DNA of 64,000 bases. Origin: Halobellus sp. LT62 (GTDB lineage Archaea > Halobacteriota > Halobacteria > Halobacteriales > Haloferacaceae). The stretch lies in the NCBI RefSeq assembly GCF_037031285.1, contig NZ_JAYEZO010000001.1, positions 992,001 to 1,056,000 of the forward strand. The letters are read 5' to 3'. Position numbers and translations under genes: made by a program. Positions within the stretch are counted from its first letter, which is position 1; every line of letters starts with the position of its first letter. Under the pieces are notes generated by a model. The model did not search any database. It was not told the DNA's origin and saw nothing but the letters and a program-made list of their open reading frames with translations. Of this stretch, positions 43,036 to 51,675 are shown piece after piece.

Positions 43036-44400
43036 TTAATTTCGATCCTTGTGTAGTGGGGAAGGAGCGACTGTTGCAGTAATTTCTGTTTCAGTGTGCC
43101 GTTCGATACTCGAATTCGACGATTTCTGATCTCCCCAGACCATCGTTAGTTCAGTCTCTGGCTCAGCGAATTTCCTATCGATAACAGCTAAGGACAACAT
43201 TGTCCGTTCGTTATAATTGTAACTCGGGACTTTCGAGATACCCACAATTTCTCCGTCCTTCAGTACCTTATCGTTATGGTTGTAGTCCCACTGATAATAT
43301 GTGTCAGGGATATCGATGAACTTGCTAGTTTCTCCCTCGTGGAATAGTGACGCGTAGACGTCGATTACGTCTTGGTCGTCCCAGATGAGGGTAACCCGCT
43401 TCCGCCGCGGATTATCTACAATCTCGCGAAGGGATTCCTTTCCGACAAAGTCGTGGTCAAAGTCGATCAGATGTTCGTAACCCATCTCAACAGGGTCGAG
43501 GTAATAATCTGTGATATCGTCGGAGTGGTAGCTTCCGCCGATAGGAAGGTATCCCTCAGGACTGTGGATGTCTAGCCATTCACGGTACTCTTCCAACTCT
43601 TCGTTATCGTAGATCGCCGGCAAGAGAGTCCCGAACCACCCAATTTCAGTAGTAGTAGTCTTGTAGGACTTCGTACCAAGCTGTCTGATCCCGCGGTCCT
43701 TCCCCACTTCAAGTATTCGGTCTCTGATTTCGTCGTGATAATCGTATGGACCAGCGATTTCGACTCCGAAGGATCCGGCCATTCCGTGTCCCAAAGCGTA
43801 CAACTCCCGATCGTCGATGGTGAGTTCTTTGATTTCGAACAGAGAAATCTCCGGGACACCCCCGTCAATCACATCGTCCATCACCGCCTTCGCATTTGGG
43901 CCTTGTACTTGGAATCGGAACTCTCTCGGGTCGTCTGCCGAGCCTGGATTGTTGCCTACCTCTATAGATACATCGTATTCTCCGGTCTCGATATGGTATT
44001 CGAGCCAGTGTTGCAGCATTGCTGTACTTGTAGTCACGTACTCATCTTCGTCTAAATAATAGAGTGCTCCGTCGCTGATCACGTAGCCATCGGGATTACA
44101 GCAAACGAGCTGTTTAGCCTGAGGGGGTTCCTGAGTTCTGAAATTCTCGAAGCTATTTACGCCCAGATCAGAGAAGAGATCAATTGCGTCTGGACCTTCG
44201 ATGTACAGATTATTCATATGATACGACATATTTCTGAATGCGCACCCTTCCCGCCAGGACCGTTGTTCCTCGATCCAGTTTGTGTATTCGTCGGGTTGGG
44301 TCCAAATCGTCCTAGAAGGCATATCTAGGTCTCGGAACCATTCGACGATGTTTTCTTGCTGTGCTAGAAGTTCCTCTAGGCTTGCCGGTGAGGAAGACAT
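43036..44400 (-). CDS. LigM-like tetrahydrofolate-dependent O-demethylase 2 (GcvT family)
   Basis: The 454-aa product is a clear paralogue of the protein at 32464: MSYHMNNLYIEGPDA, LGVNSFENF, KQLVCCNPDGYVISDG, FRFQVQGPNA, LGTKSYKTTTTEIGW and FDHDFVGKESL occupy the same order. Some of these segments (CNPDGYVI) are nearer to bacterial LigM-type sequences than paralogue 1. It should transfer a methyl group from an aryl methyl ether to tetrahydrofolate; substrate unknown. It is divergent from the binding-protein gene at 44679 and lies in DNA of lower GC than paralogue 1, pointing to separate acquisition, not a recent local duplication. Confidence 0.8.
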   Translation of the reverse strand: MSSSPASLEELLAQQENIVEWFRDLDMPSRTIWTQPDEYTNWIEEQRSWREGCAFRNMSYHMNNLYIEGPDAIDLFSDLGVNSFENFRTQEPPQAKQLVCCNPDGYVISDGALYYLDEDEYVTTSTAMLQHWLEYHIETGEYDVSIEVGNNPGSADDPREFRFQVQGPNAKAVMDDVIDGGVPEISLFEIKELTIDDRELYALGHGMAGSFGVEIAGPYDYHDEIRDRILEVGKDRGIRQLGTKSYKTTTTEIGWFGTLLPAIYDNEELEEYREWLDIHSPEGYLPIGGSYHSDDITDYYLDPVEMGYEHLIDFDHDFVGKESLREIVDNPRRKRVTLIWDDQDVIDVYASLFHEGETSKFIDIPDTYYQWDYNHNDKVLKDGEIVGISKVPSYNYNERTMLSLAVIDRKFAEPETELTMVWGDQKSSNSSIERHTETEITATVAPSPLHKDRN

Positions 44401-44538
44401 TTGTGCTCTCCCTTGATCGGTCTCTGTAGATAACTATAAAATTATTGGAGATCGGCTTCGATGAGCAGCACATACGGTATTACCTCCTATCGACGGTAAC
44501 ACAGATCGTTTCTCAAGCCTCGGTATGATCGCTTCACT

Positions 44539-44551
44539 ATCGGTTTCCGAT
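44539..44551. promoter_or_regulatory. short inverted repeat ATCGG-TTT-CCGAT in divergent promoter
   Basis: Five-base arms around TTT lie between LigM-like gene 2 and the binding-protein gene. It shares CCGA/TCGG with the TTCCGA sites near the other IclR genes but is shorter; could be chance. Confidence 0.3.
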
Positions 44552-44678
44552 CAGAAATGACGTCGACGCCCTACGTGGAGTCTAAGATTGGGTAGTTTAG
44601 GTGGCCCGTGGAGAATAGCTGCCGAGAACTTGTATCTGAAATTTCAAAATGTTTATAAACTTTTGGAGGATCGTTTCT

Positions 44679-45713
44679 ATGATGTCATTCGAAAGGTCCC
44701 AGCGTCGTTCATTCCTGAAACGAAGCGCAGCTATCGGTACCGTCGGTCTCTCCGGCCTCGCTGGTTGTTCGAGTATTTCCAGCGTCACTGGTGGAGGAAC
44801 ACCAGAACTCGGACTGGCATTCACAGTCCCTATCGAGAATATCGCCTCACTGTTTGCGATTCCAGAAATCCAAGATCAACTCTCGAATCTTGGCTCCGAG
44901 TACGAACTCAACGTTACACGCGATCAGAGCACGCCGGACTCCCTGAACAAGATGGCCGCGGGTGACGCCGATATGGCGCTGCTCTCAACAGTGAGTTTCG
45001 CTTCAGCGGTTTTACGAGAAGCCGTTCCCGGCAACATCAAGATGATTGCAGTTGACGTTTGGGACGCTCACCCCGAATGGTTCGGTATCTCTGTGTTCTC
45101 CGGCCCTGACTCGGGCATCACTAATCCTGAGGACCTTCAGGGCAAAACCCTCGGCGTCAATGCCAAGGGCACTGGCGTGCACGCAATCTATGCGAAGCAA
45201 TTCCAGCAGATTGGGCTGAATCTAGAAAATGACGCAGAAATCGTCGAACTGCCATTCCCAACGTTCGTCTCCGCCGTCAAGGAGGGACGCATCGACGCTG
45301 GTATCTTCCCCGCCCTCTTCTCCCTCCAAGCTCGTTCAGAAGGGTTCAACAATGTGTTCACTAGCCATGATACGTGGGACGAAGAGTACCCATTTGCATA
45401 CGTGGTAGCCTCCAACAACGCTATCGACGAGAAGAGCGACGCCATCAGCGCTTGGGGTGAGGACTTCAGAGAGATGGTCAACTACTGCTACGACAACCGC
45501 GACGAAGTCGTCTCCCTCGCCGCCGAGCACTTCGAGCTGCCAGAACCACTCGTCGACGGATTCTTCCTCACGGAGAACGACTACTATCGGTCTCTCCCAA
45601 TCGGGATGGATCGGCTCCAATATTCGATGGACGAGATGGTGGATCTCGGATTCGTCGAAGAAAGCTTCGACGTCACGGAGTACGCTACCAACGAATTCGT
45701 CCCTTCGAACTGA
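44679..45713 (+). CDS. orphan NMT1-like substrate-binding lipoprotein
   Basis: The 344-aa exported protein has a Tat signal (QRRSFLKRSAAIG) and lipobox LAGC, then an NMT1/TauA-like body (PDSLNKMAAGDADMALLS, GKTLGVNAKGTGVHAIY). It has no permease or ATPase gene beside it, unlike the proteins at 18888 and 25714. GTTTATAAAC at 44651-44660 is a TATA box 19-28 nt ahead of the ATG, and GGAGG at 44665-44669 may also serve as ribosome-binding site for 44679. It could share one of the ABC systems at 17-28 kb, or act as a sensor. Confidence 0.85.
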   Translation: MMSFERSQRRSFLKRSAAIGTVGLSGLAGCSSISSVTGGGTPELGLAFTVPIENIASLFAIPEIQDQLSNLGSEYELNVTRDQSTPDSLNKMAAGDADMALLSTVSFASAVLREAVPGNIKMIAVDVWDAHPEWFGISVFSGPDSGITNPEDLQGKTLGVNAKGTGVHAIYAKQFQQIGLNLENDAEIVELPFPTFVSAVKEGRIDAGIFPALFSLQARSEGFNNVFTSHDTWDEEYPFAYVVASNNAIDEKSDAISAWGEDFREMVNYCYDNRDEVVSLAAEHFELPEPLVDGFFLTENDYYRSLPIGMDRLQYSMDEMVDLGFVEESFDVTEYATNEFVPSN

Positions 45714-45870
45714 ACACTTCGTCTATCACCTGATTCGCTAGAACAAACACGAGTGCGTTGGCAACACCAACGCCTTACAGTTACTTTTCTTGGCGTCGTA
45801 ACTTCCACAAATCCCTAACGTTAACACTGATTATGACGTACTCCCAGTATGCACGGAGCCTAACCGTCTA

Positions 45871-47571
45871 ATGACTGGAAATCAAATTTTACTCGAGATA
45901 CTAGAAGCCGAAGACGTCACGACTGCGTTTTCGCTCCTTTCTGAAGAGCTTATGGGGATTACTATGGCAGCTGAGGAGGAACATAGTAACATAGAAATTG
46001 TTCAGACCCGGCACGAACAGTCTGCCGTCGCAATGGCCGACGGCTATGCCCGGGTAAGCGATGAAATCGGTGTGGCGGTAATCGGTCGCGGCCCGGCCAT
46101 CGCTCAGACGGGCACCGCACTTACTACAGCATACAATCACGGGTCAAATATTCTCGTTATCATTGCAACGCGCCCTCGTCACTCCTTCAATGACGAACTA
46201 AACAAGGGATTCCGTCAAGAGTCCTTCATCGATTCCCTTGTCGATGAGTTCTACACAGTCTGGGACGAGGAAACATTTGTTCCATCGTTTGCCGATGCAT
46301 TCAGAAAACTTCACGCTGACTCTGGACCAGTTGTCGTCCAAATTCCGTGGGATATTTTAGACGCTGAACTCGGCGACAAAGGAGAATGGCGTGAAACATC
46401 GATTGGGTCGCCGCGCCCCGATCGCTCCACCGCTTCTCTCCGCCCTAATGAGGACGACGTCGTGGAGGCGGCCACGATGTACGAAACGTGTTCACTATCG
46501 AATCCACCAGTAATCTTGGCAGGAGCGGGAGCCGTCAAAGACGATGCCGGTGACGCAATAGAATCCCTTGCAAAGCGGTTGAACGCAGTTATCGTCACAA
46601 CGATGCAGGCACGGTCATTCCTCGCTGACCACCCCTATATGGCGGGGTTCGTTGGGGGATTAGGCGATCCCAACGCGAACGCTTACCTCAAACAAAGTGA
46701 GTTCGTACTCGCTCTCGGTGCAAGTCTGAATAATCATACGACCCAGCATGGAGAACTTCTAGCGGAGGGCATCACAATCCAATCTGATATTGAACCGGCT
46801 CACTTAGATCGGTATAGTTCAGTCGATCTCAGCATTGTTGGCGGGGCTACGGCTATGGCAGAGGCATTAGACAATGAACTCGACCAGCGTGGGATCAACG
46901 AGCAAGATTGGTTCTGGACTGATACATTGGTCGAACAGTTGAACGAATCTCCACAGGTAGATACACGCGAATTTTCGCCCAAGGCAGATTGTGTTGACCC
47001 TCGCGCGCTTGTGTCCGAACTAGACAGTCTTCTTCCGGACGAACGCATTGTGGTAACGGATTCGGGGCAGCTCACCACTTGGGTGATTAATGAGATCAGC
47101 ATCACACAGACTGACGATTTTATCTGGCCAATGGACTTCGGATCGATCGGTCTTGGACAGCCCATTGCCCTCGGTGCAGCTCATTACGACTTTGAAAAGC
47201 CAGTTATTGTTTTCTGTGGCGATGGCGGCTTTCAGATGTCTCTTCAAGAGTTGAATACGGCTGTTCGTTCTGAACTCCCTCTCATAATTGTCGTAATCAA
47301 CGATGGCGCCCTCGGAGCTGAGTACCAGCGAATGCGAAATCACGAGGGGTCGGCTGCTCCTGCTCTCATCGATACTCCTGATTTCGAAACTATTGCTGAA
47401 GGATTCGGGGCACGTGCACATACAATTCGCTCTCTGGATGATCTTGGGACTGTTGCAGAGGATGTTTCAGTTACGCCGTTTGGGCCGATTGTCCTCGATT
47501 GCAAAGTCGATCAGAGAATTCAGATCCCGAAGTTCGACCCGGACTATGAATCAGAAAGCGGGGTGGAATAG
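45871..47571 (+). CDS. thiamine-diphosphate-dependent enzyme 2 (acetolactate synthase-like)
   Basis: The 566-aa product shows the standard ThDP three-domain order: glutamate in TRHEQSAVAMADGYAR near residue 49-64, a middle domain with ILAGAGAV, and the ThDP-Mg motif GDGGFQMSLQELNTA ... VINDGALG. The H-E-Q form is that of acetolactate synthase and benzoylformate decarboxylase types, unlike the H-E-F of enzyme 1 at 27879. No regulatory subunit is adjacent, so a catabolic role is likelier than valine synthesis. Part of the AT-richer module, read with the binding-protein gene. Confidence 0.9.
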   Translation: MTGNQILLEILEAEDVTTAFSLLSEELMGITMAAEEEHSNIEIVQTRHEQSAVAMADGYARVSDEIGVAVIGRGPAIAQTGTALTTAYNHGSNILVIIATRPRHSFNDELNKGFRQESFIDSLVDEFYTVWDEETFVPSFADAFRKLHADSGPVVVQIPWDILDAELGDKGEWRETSIGSPRPDRSTASLRPNEDDVVEAATMYETCSLSNPPVILAGAGAVKDDAGDAIESLAKRLNAVIVTTMQARSFLADHPYMAGFVGGLGDPNANAYLKQSEFVLALGASLNNHTTQHGELLAEGITIQSDIEPAHLDRYSSVDLSIVGGATAMAEALDNELDQRGINEQDWFWTDTLVEQLNESPQVDTREFSPKADCVDPRALVSELDSLLPDERIVVTDSGQLTTWVINEISITQTDDFIWPMDFGSIGLGQPIALGAAHYDFEKPVIVFCGDGGFQMSLQELNTAVRSELPLIIVVINDGALGAEYQRMRNHEGSAAPALIDTPDFETIAEGFGARAHTIRSLDDLGTVAEDVSVTPFGPIVLDCKVDQRIQIPKFDPDYESESGVE

Positions 47572-47999
47572 GAAATAAGTGCGGTATTTCTTGGAAGAGG
47601 TTCACGGCAATCTTGGTGCAGTATAGCGGGTGACTACGCAAGTGTGGATAGAGAAGCGTCGATAAACCTGATTCGGAGGTTATAATGTGGCCGTGCTACC
47701 TTTGCGACTTTGATGTCGAGATATTATAGCTTGTAAACGTAAGAATAGATTCGTTCGACTATTCCGACTAGCCTAAAACAGCCTTCCTTACTTAAAATTC
47801 TCTCAAATGCCACCAATAAGATTACAATACTACGTTTGTAAAGAAGGTCCAATTGTTGTGGTCTTTCCTTATGATTGCGTGTGCGGGATATCCAGACAGA
47901 CATCTTGCAGGGAAGTACAAAGGAAGAAGCGGTTCCAACTTTCATTGCTTGTTCGGAATGACCGCACGATTTATGTTAGAAGCTACCCAAAGAGAATCT
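47572..47999. other. 428-bp intergenic region upstream of IclR 3
   Basis: No gene is supported. The frame of the IclR gene is open upstream to 47853 but that part (cysteine- and Arg-rich) does not look like protein. A TTATAATG at about 47680-47687 and TTTATGTTAG at 47970 are AT-rich boxes; no clear inverted repeat was found. Confidence 0.5.
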
Positions 48000-48776
48000 A
48001 TGTCCGAACCACGTGTCCCTCTCAAAACAGTCAAGCGGGCATTCGATATCATTGAGCTTCTGAAATCGATGGATAGTGCAGGGCCTACCGAAATTTCTGA
48101 ACGAATGGATCTTCCGAAGAGCACTGTTTACGAGTCTCTGTGTACATTAGAGTCAAGGGGATACTTAATCAAGGAAGACGGGAAGTATAAAATTTCGTAT
48201 AAATTTTTGACTATTGGAGGCCATCGGTTACTCAGGAACCTCCCATTCCAAGTTGCTAAGCCTGAACTAAGCAGGTTAGCAAAGGAGACAGGGGAGCTCG
48301 TTAATTTCCACATCGAAGAACGTGGTCAATCGATTATCATTCATCAAGTAGCGGGAGAGAACTCATTAGGTATTGTTGTCCACCCGGGGATGGAGGGACC
48401 GCTTCATACTCAAGCCGCCGGGAAAGTACTACTAACCCACCTTCCCCGAGATTATTCGCAAAAAACCCTTAACAGCGAGTTGGAAAAAAGAACTGAGAAA
48501 ACGATCACGGACAAAGAACAGCTACAAGGCGAGTTGGAGCAGATTCGCGAGCAAGGATACGCCATAGATTGGGATGAACAATTGATCGGGATGGGAGTCG
48601 CATCCGTCCCGGTTTTTACCCAAGATGATCTTATTGGCGCTCTTGCTATCGTATGTGAAACGAATAAGCTAAAGGATCAGGAGTTCCAGAAAGAAATAGT
48701 GTCAAAACTACAAGAAGCGTCTAATACAATCTCGCTGAATGTCCAATACGGGACGGATCGTGCACTGTCCAGATAA
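48000..48776 (+). CDS. IclR-family transcriptional regulator 3
   Basis: The 258-aa product begins MSEPRVPLKTVKRAFDI and has a wHTH at about 10-65 (PTEISERMDLPKSTVYESL) then the effector domain (AAGKVLLTHLPRDYSQ, ALAIVCETNKLKD). Codon use is AT-rich, like the rest of the 41-50 kb module, and lysine content is higher than in IclR 1 and 2. The ATG at 48000 is preferred, with AGAGA upstream; ATG 47973 is a possible alternative. It probably controls the module around it. Confidence 0.87.
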   Translation: MSEPRVPLKTVKRAFDIIELLKSMDSAGPTEISERMDLPKSTVYESLCTLESRGYLIKEDGKYKISYKFLTIGGHRLLRNLPFQVAKPELSRLAKETGELVNFHIEERGQSIIIHQVAGENSLGIVVHPGMEGPLHTQAAGKVLLTHLPRDYSQKTLNSELEKRTEKTITDKEQLQGELEQIREQGYAIDWDEQLIGMGVASVPVFTQDDLIGALAIVCETNKLKDQEFQKEIVSKLQEASNTISLNVQYGTDRALSR

Positions 48777-48924
48777 GCGATATTTGAGACGCTGAGAATT
48801 TTCATTGAGGTGGCTAGATCATTGAGGAACTTCCTAGAACGAACGTGAACGACTCAAACGAACATCCACGGACAAAGGAGATCCTTTCCCTCTCGGAATT
48901 CAATTCTCTATCCGTTTCTGCCCT

Positions 48925-49908
48925 CTAGCTATTCTGCTGTAATTCTTCAATGGCATCAAGTACTTCTGTGTGTGCAGCCGATAATTCCTCCATCTCTTCA
49001 GAGGAGATTTCCCACTCGATTATCTCCTCGACGCCGCTGTTAGTTAGCGTGAACGGAACACTTAGACATCCATTTGAAAATCCGTATTCGCCGGAAAGCG
49101 GAGTCGAAAGGCAGAGCGGTCGATCGTTTTCTTCTTCGAACATCGCCCTTAGTATCCGTAGAATTCCAGCGCTGGTCACCCAACGAGACGAATCTTGAAC
49201 CCCTCGTTTATCGGCGATATCGAATGGAATGTCCAAGACGTACTCACGAATCTCTGCTTTCTCTGAGTCCGTTAATTCAACTGGTTCTCCGTCAATCGTT
49301 GCTTTCGAAAAGACTAGAACGACATTTTCGCCGTGCTCACCCATTGTCGGGCAGTATACACGGTTTGGATGAACGTCTTTCACTTGTGCGATAGCGTCAG
49401 CGGCTCGGGCAGATTCCGAGAGAGCATATCCGATGAAATACTCCCTCGACCAGCCTAGTTTAGACCAAAGGTAGTTGGTCACACCATCAATTGGATTCGT
49501 GACCACGATCGACGGTAATGGTCCGAAATCCGCTAGCTGGCTAGAAATACTATCACAGACGGTTCTGACTTTATCCAGATCTTTGACACGGTCTCCCCTC
49601 CCTGCAGAGTCTTTCGGCTGTGGAATGCCGGCGGCGACGATGGCGATATCGGGATCAAGGTCTGCTGTCGCATCAGTATGGATGCCTCGAATAGTTCCAA
49701 GTGTTGGTTTCTCTCCGGATCTGTTTGGGGCGAATTTCGGCGCATCGGAGTGATGAAAGTTTCCGTGGGTCACATCTTTCGCGTGCCCCCACGCTGCGTC
49801 TTCGTTGATGTCGATCAACGTGATGTCGATGCTTGGATCGTACGCAGTTATCGCATTAGCCGTGGTTGAACCAATAGTGCTAGCACCACCGATGATAGCA
49901 ATATGCAT
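48925..49908 (-). CDS. malate/lactate dehydrogenase-family 2-hydroxyacid dehydrogenase
   Basis: The 327-aa product has an N-terminal Rossmann motif (IAIIGGASTIGS), VTNPIDG after the cofactor domain, and the catalytic histidine in GEHGENVV. In the mobile loop the usual R-x-x-G-M-x-R-x-D-L is replaced by PQPKDSAGRGDRVKDL, so substrate differs from ordinary malate or lactate. It may reduce or oxidise a longer 2-oxo/2-hydroxy dicarboxylate made by the ThDP enzyme or the enolase-superfamily protein in the module. ATG 49908 directly precedes the first strand. Divergent from tctC. Confidence 0.87.
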   Translation of the reverse strand: MHIAIIGGASTIGSTTANAITAYDPSIDITLIDINEDAAWGHAKDVTHGNFHHSDAPKFAPNRSGEKPTLGTIRGIHTDATADLDPDIAIVAAGIPQPKDSAGRGDRVKDLDKVRTVCDSISSQLADFGPLPSIVVTNPIDGVTNYLWSKLGWSREYFIGYALSESARAADAIAQVKDVHPNRVYCPTMGEHGENVVLVFSKATIDGEPVELTDSEKAEIREYVLDIPFDIADKRGVQDSSRWVTSAGILRILRAMFEEENDRPLCLSTPLSGEYGFSNGCLSVPFTLTNSGVEEIIEWEISSEEMEELSAAHTEVLDAIEELQQNS

Positions 49909-50057
49909 ACTACAAAAATACTGTAATGGAGTAAACTTATATGTGTGGGTTAGTGGCATTTCACCGAAGTTTCCAATAGTCTTGAAGGACGGTCAAATGT
50001 CATCAAATAATAGATAACCTTTATTTATTAGTTGAATCTGTGTGAGTATGGGTACCG

Positions 50058-51080
50058 ATGACTAACGAGTTCACAGCGAACACAACCAGACGTAGAAACT
50101 TCATTCGAACACTCGGGGCCACCGGGCTCGTAGGAATAGGTACATCTCTCAGTGGGTGTCTTGGAGGGGGCGACGGCGAATATCCCTCCGAAGAAATCAG
50201 AGCGCTTGTTACAGCGCCCCAAGGGGGTGGCAGTGACACCTATACGCGTCAGATCTGGAACCAGATTAGCGACGAGTACGACGTTCAAGTTGCCGTCGAA
50301 AACGTCACCGCCGCAGCCGGGGTTCAGGCGAAACAACAGGTGTATAGCGCTGATCCAGACGGCTACCACGTCGTCATTTATAACTCGCCTTTTGGGATTC
50401 AAAACGTCTTTCAGGATCATGGATTCTCAATGGACGAGTTCCGGTTCCCAGCTGCGTTCACCGAGAGTGTCTGGGTGCTGTGCGTCGATCCCGATCTCGA
50501 AATAGAAAATTTCGACGATTTCGTCGAACGCTACCGGAACGGCGATCTCGAAAACGCGGCTGCGCAGAATCCGGGTCAACAGAATCATCTCATCTGGGAA
50601 GTGATGAAAGAGGACTCCGAATACGACGTCCCGTGGGAGCAGTATATTGCGTACGACGGATCCGGCCCAATCCTACAAGCGATCGTTTCGGGAGAAGTGC
50701 CTGCGGGTATCGTCACAGAGACGGCGGCCGAGTCCGTCGTTAGCTCAGGCGACGTCGATGTCCTCGTCTCGTTCGGTAGTTCCGGAAGCTCCGTTTTCCC
50801 AGATATTGATTCTGTGACGGATATTGGCTATCCCAACATTGACCACGTGGGTGCGTTCTGGCGGGGCTTTGCCACGACTCCTGACGTTCCGGATGACGTC
50901 CTCGAAAAACAGGCAGAAATGATCGAATCTGTCGTAACGGGCGAGGAACTTCAATCGTGGTCTGAAGAAACCGGAAACCCGCTTGGATTCCTCTCTGGAC
51001 CAGAAGAAACGTACAATCGAGTAGAAGAGGAACTCCAACAATTCGAAGAACAGATCGATCCTGACTGGTTTATGGACTAA
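50058..51080 (+). CDS. tctC: tripartite tricarboxylate transporter substrate-binding protein
   Basis: The 340-aa exported protein has a Tat-type start (TTRRRNFIRTLGATG), lipobox LSGC and a body of the TctC/Bug family: IRALVTAPQGGGSDTYTRQ, then YHVVIYN and AGIVTETAAE. Family members bind carboxylates (citrate, aromatic acids, others) outside the membrane and pass them to TctAB. It is first in a tctC-tctB-tctA unit with near-contiguous genes. Ligand unknown; context suggests a carboxylic acid used by the 41-54 kb module. Confidence 0.92.
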   Translation: MTNEFTANTTRRRNFIRTLGATGLVGIGTSLSGCLGGGDGEYPSEEIRALVTAPQGGGSDTYTRQIWNQISDEYDVQVAVENVTAAAGVQAKQQVYSADPDGYHVVIYNSPFGIQNVFQDHGFSMDEFRFPAAFTESVWVLCVDPDLEIENFDDFVERYRNGDLENAAAQNPGQQNHLIWEVMKEDSEYDVPWEQYIAYDGSGPILQAIVSGEVPAGIVTETAAESVVSSGDVDVLVSFGSSGSSVFPDIDSVTDIGYPNIDHVGAFWRGFATTPDVPDDVLEKQAEMIESVVTGEELQSWSEETGNPLGFLSGPEETYNRVEEELQQFEEQIDPDWFMD

Positions 51081-51093
51081 GTTGGTTTTGACA

Positions 51094-51675
51094 ATGCATT
51101 GGAATCGCATACGGAGTTTGGTAGATCGGGTAACGACGTCCATAACATCCGATCAGCTGCTGGTGGTCTCGATGGGAGTGTTTGCGTTGTACACTTTCAT
51201 CGACTCGTACAATCACGGATGGGAGGCCGCCATTTTCCCCCGGTTCGCATCCGCCGTCGTATTGGTCGGCTGTATATTGATCCTGTTGAAAGCCTATCTA
51301 CCGTATCCGCTGAACCTTCTCTTTAGTGAGGGGGGTGATTTTCTGAGTACCGACGAAATGGAATCTACGGAGTCAGAGGATTCAGCGATGGACAAGCCCG
51401 AGGAAACGGGACCGGAAAACCCAGTGTACGTTATGATGGGATTAGTGACCGCATTTGCCGTCCTCGGCTACCTGTTCGGGCTGCTCTGGGTCGCGCCGTT
51501 GTTCGTACTCGTCTTCGGACGGTACTTCGATCTGCCAACAGCGATAACCGTGGTATTGATCGCTCTCTCGATGGTTGTCGTCCTCGGCTTCCAGTGGATA
51601 TTCAACATCCAGATGGGAGAGGGGCTCCTTTTCGAGCCGGAGTTCCTGATGGTAAGTGGGGGAATCAATGGCTGA
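51094..51675 (+). CDS. tctB: tripartite tricarboxylate transporter small membrane subunit
   Basis: The 193-aa product has four predicted membrane segments (for example LVVSMGVFALYTFID, YVMMGLVTAFAVLGYLFG and VVLIALSMVVVLGFQWIF) with an acidic loop of about 35 residues between pairs, as in TctB. The start at ATG 51094 is preferred to a TTG at 51082. It overlaps tctA by 8 bp. Confidence 0.85.
   Translation: MHWNRIRSLVDRVTTSITSDQLLVVSMGVFALYTFIDSYNHGWEAAIFPRFASAVVLVGCILILLKAYLPYPLNLLFSEGGDFLSTDEMESTESEDSAMDKPEETGPENPVYVMMGLVTAFAVLGYLFGLLWVAPLFVLVFGRYFDLPTAITVVLIALSMVVVLGFQWIFNIQMGEGLLFEPEFLMVSGGING

Noticed and set aside
45871-47571. Biosynthetic acetolactate synthase (ilvB)
   Set aside because: No small subunit or other branched-chain genes are adjacent, and the gene lies in a catabolic module with an IclR regulator, so the biosynthetic name was not used.
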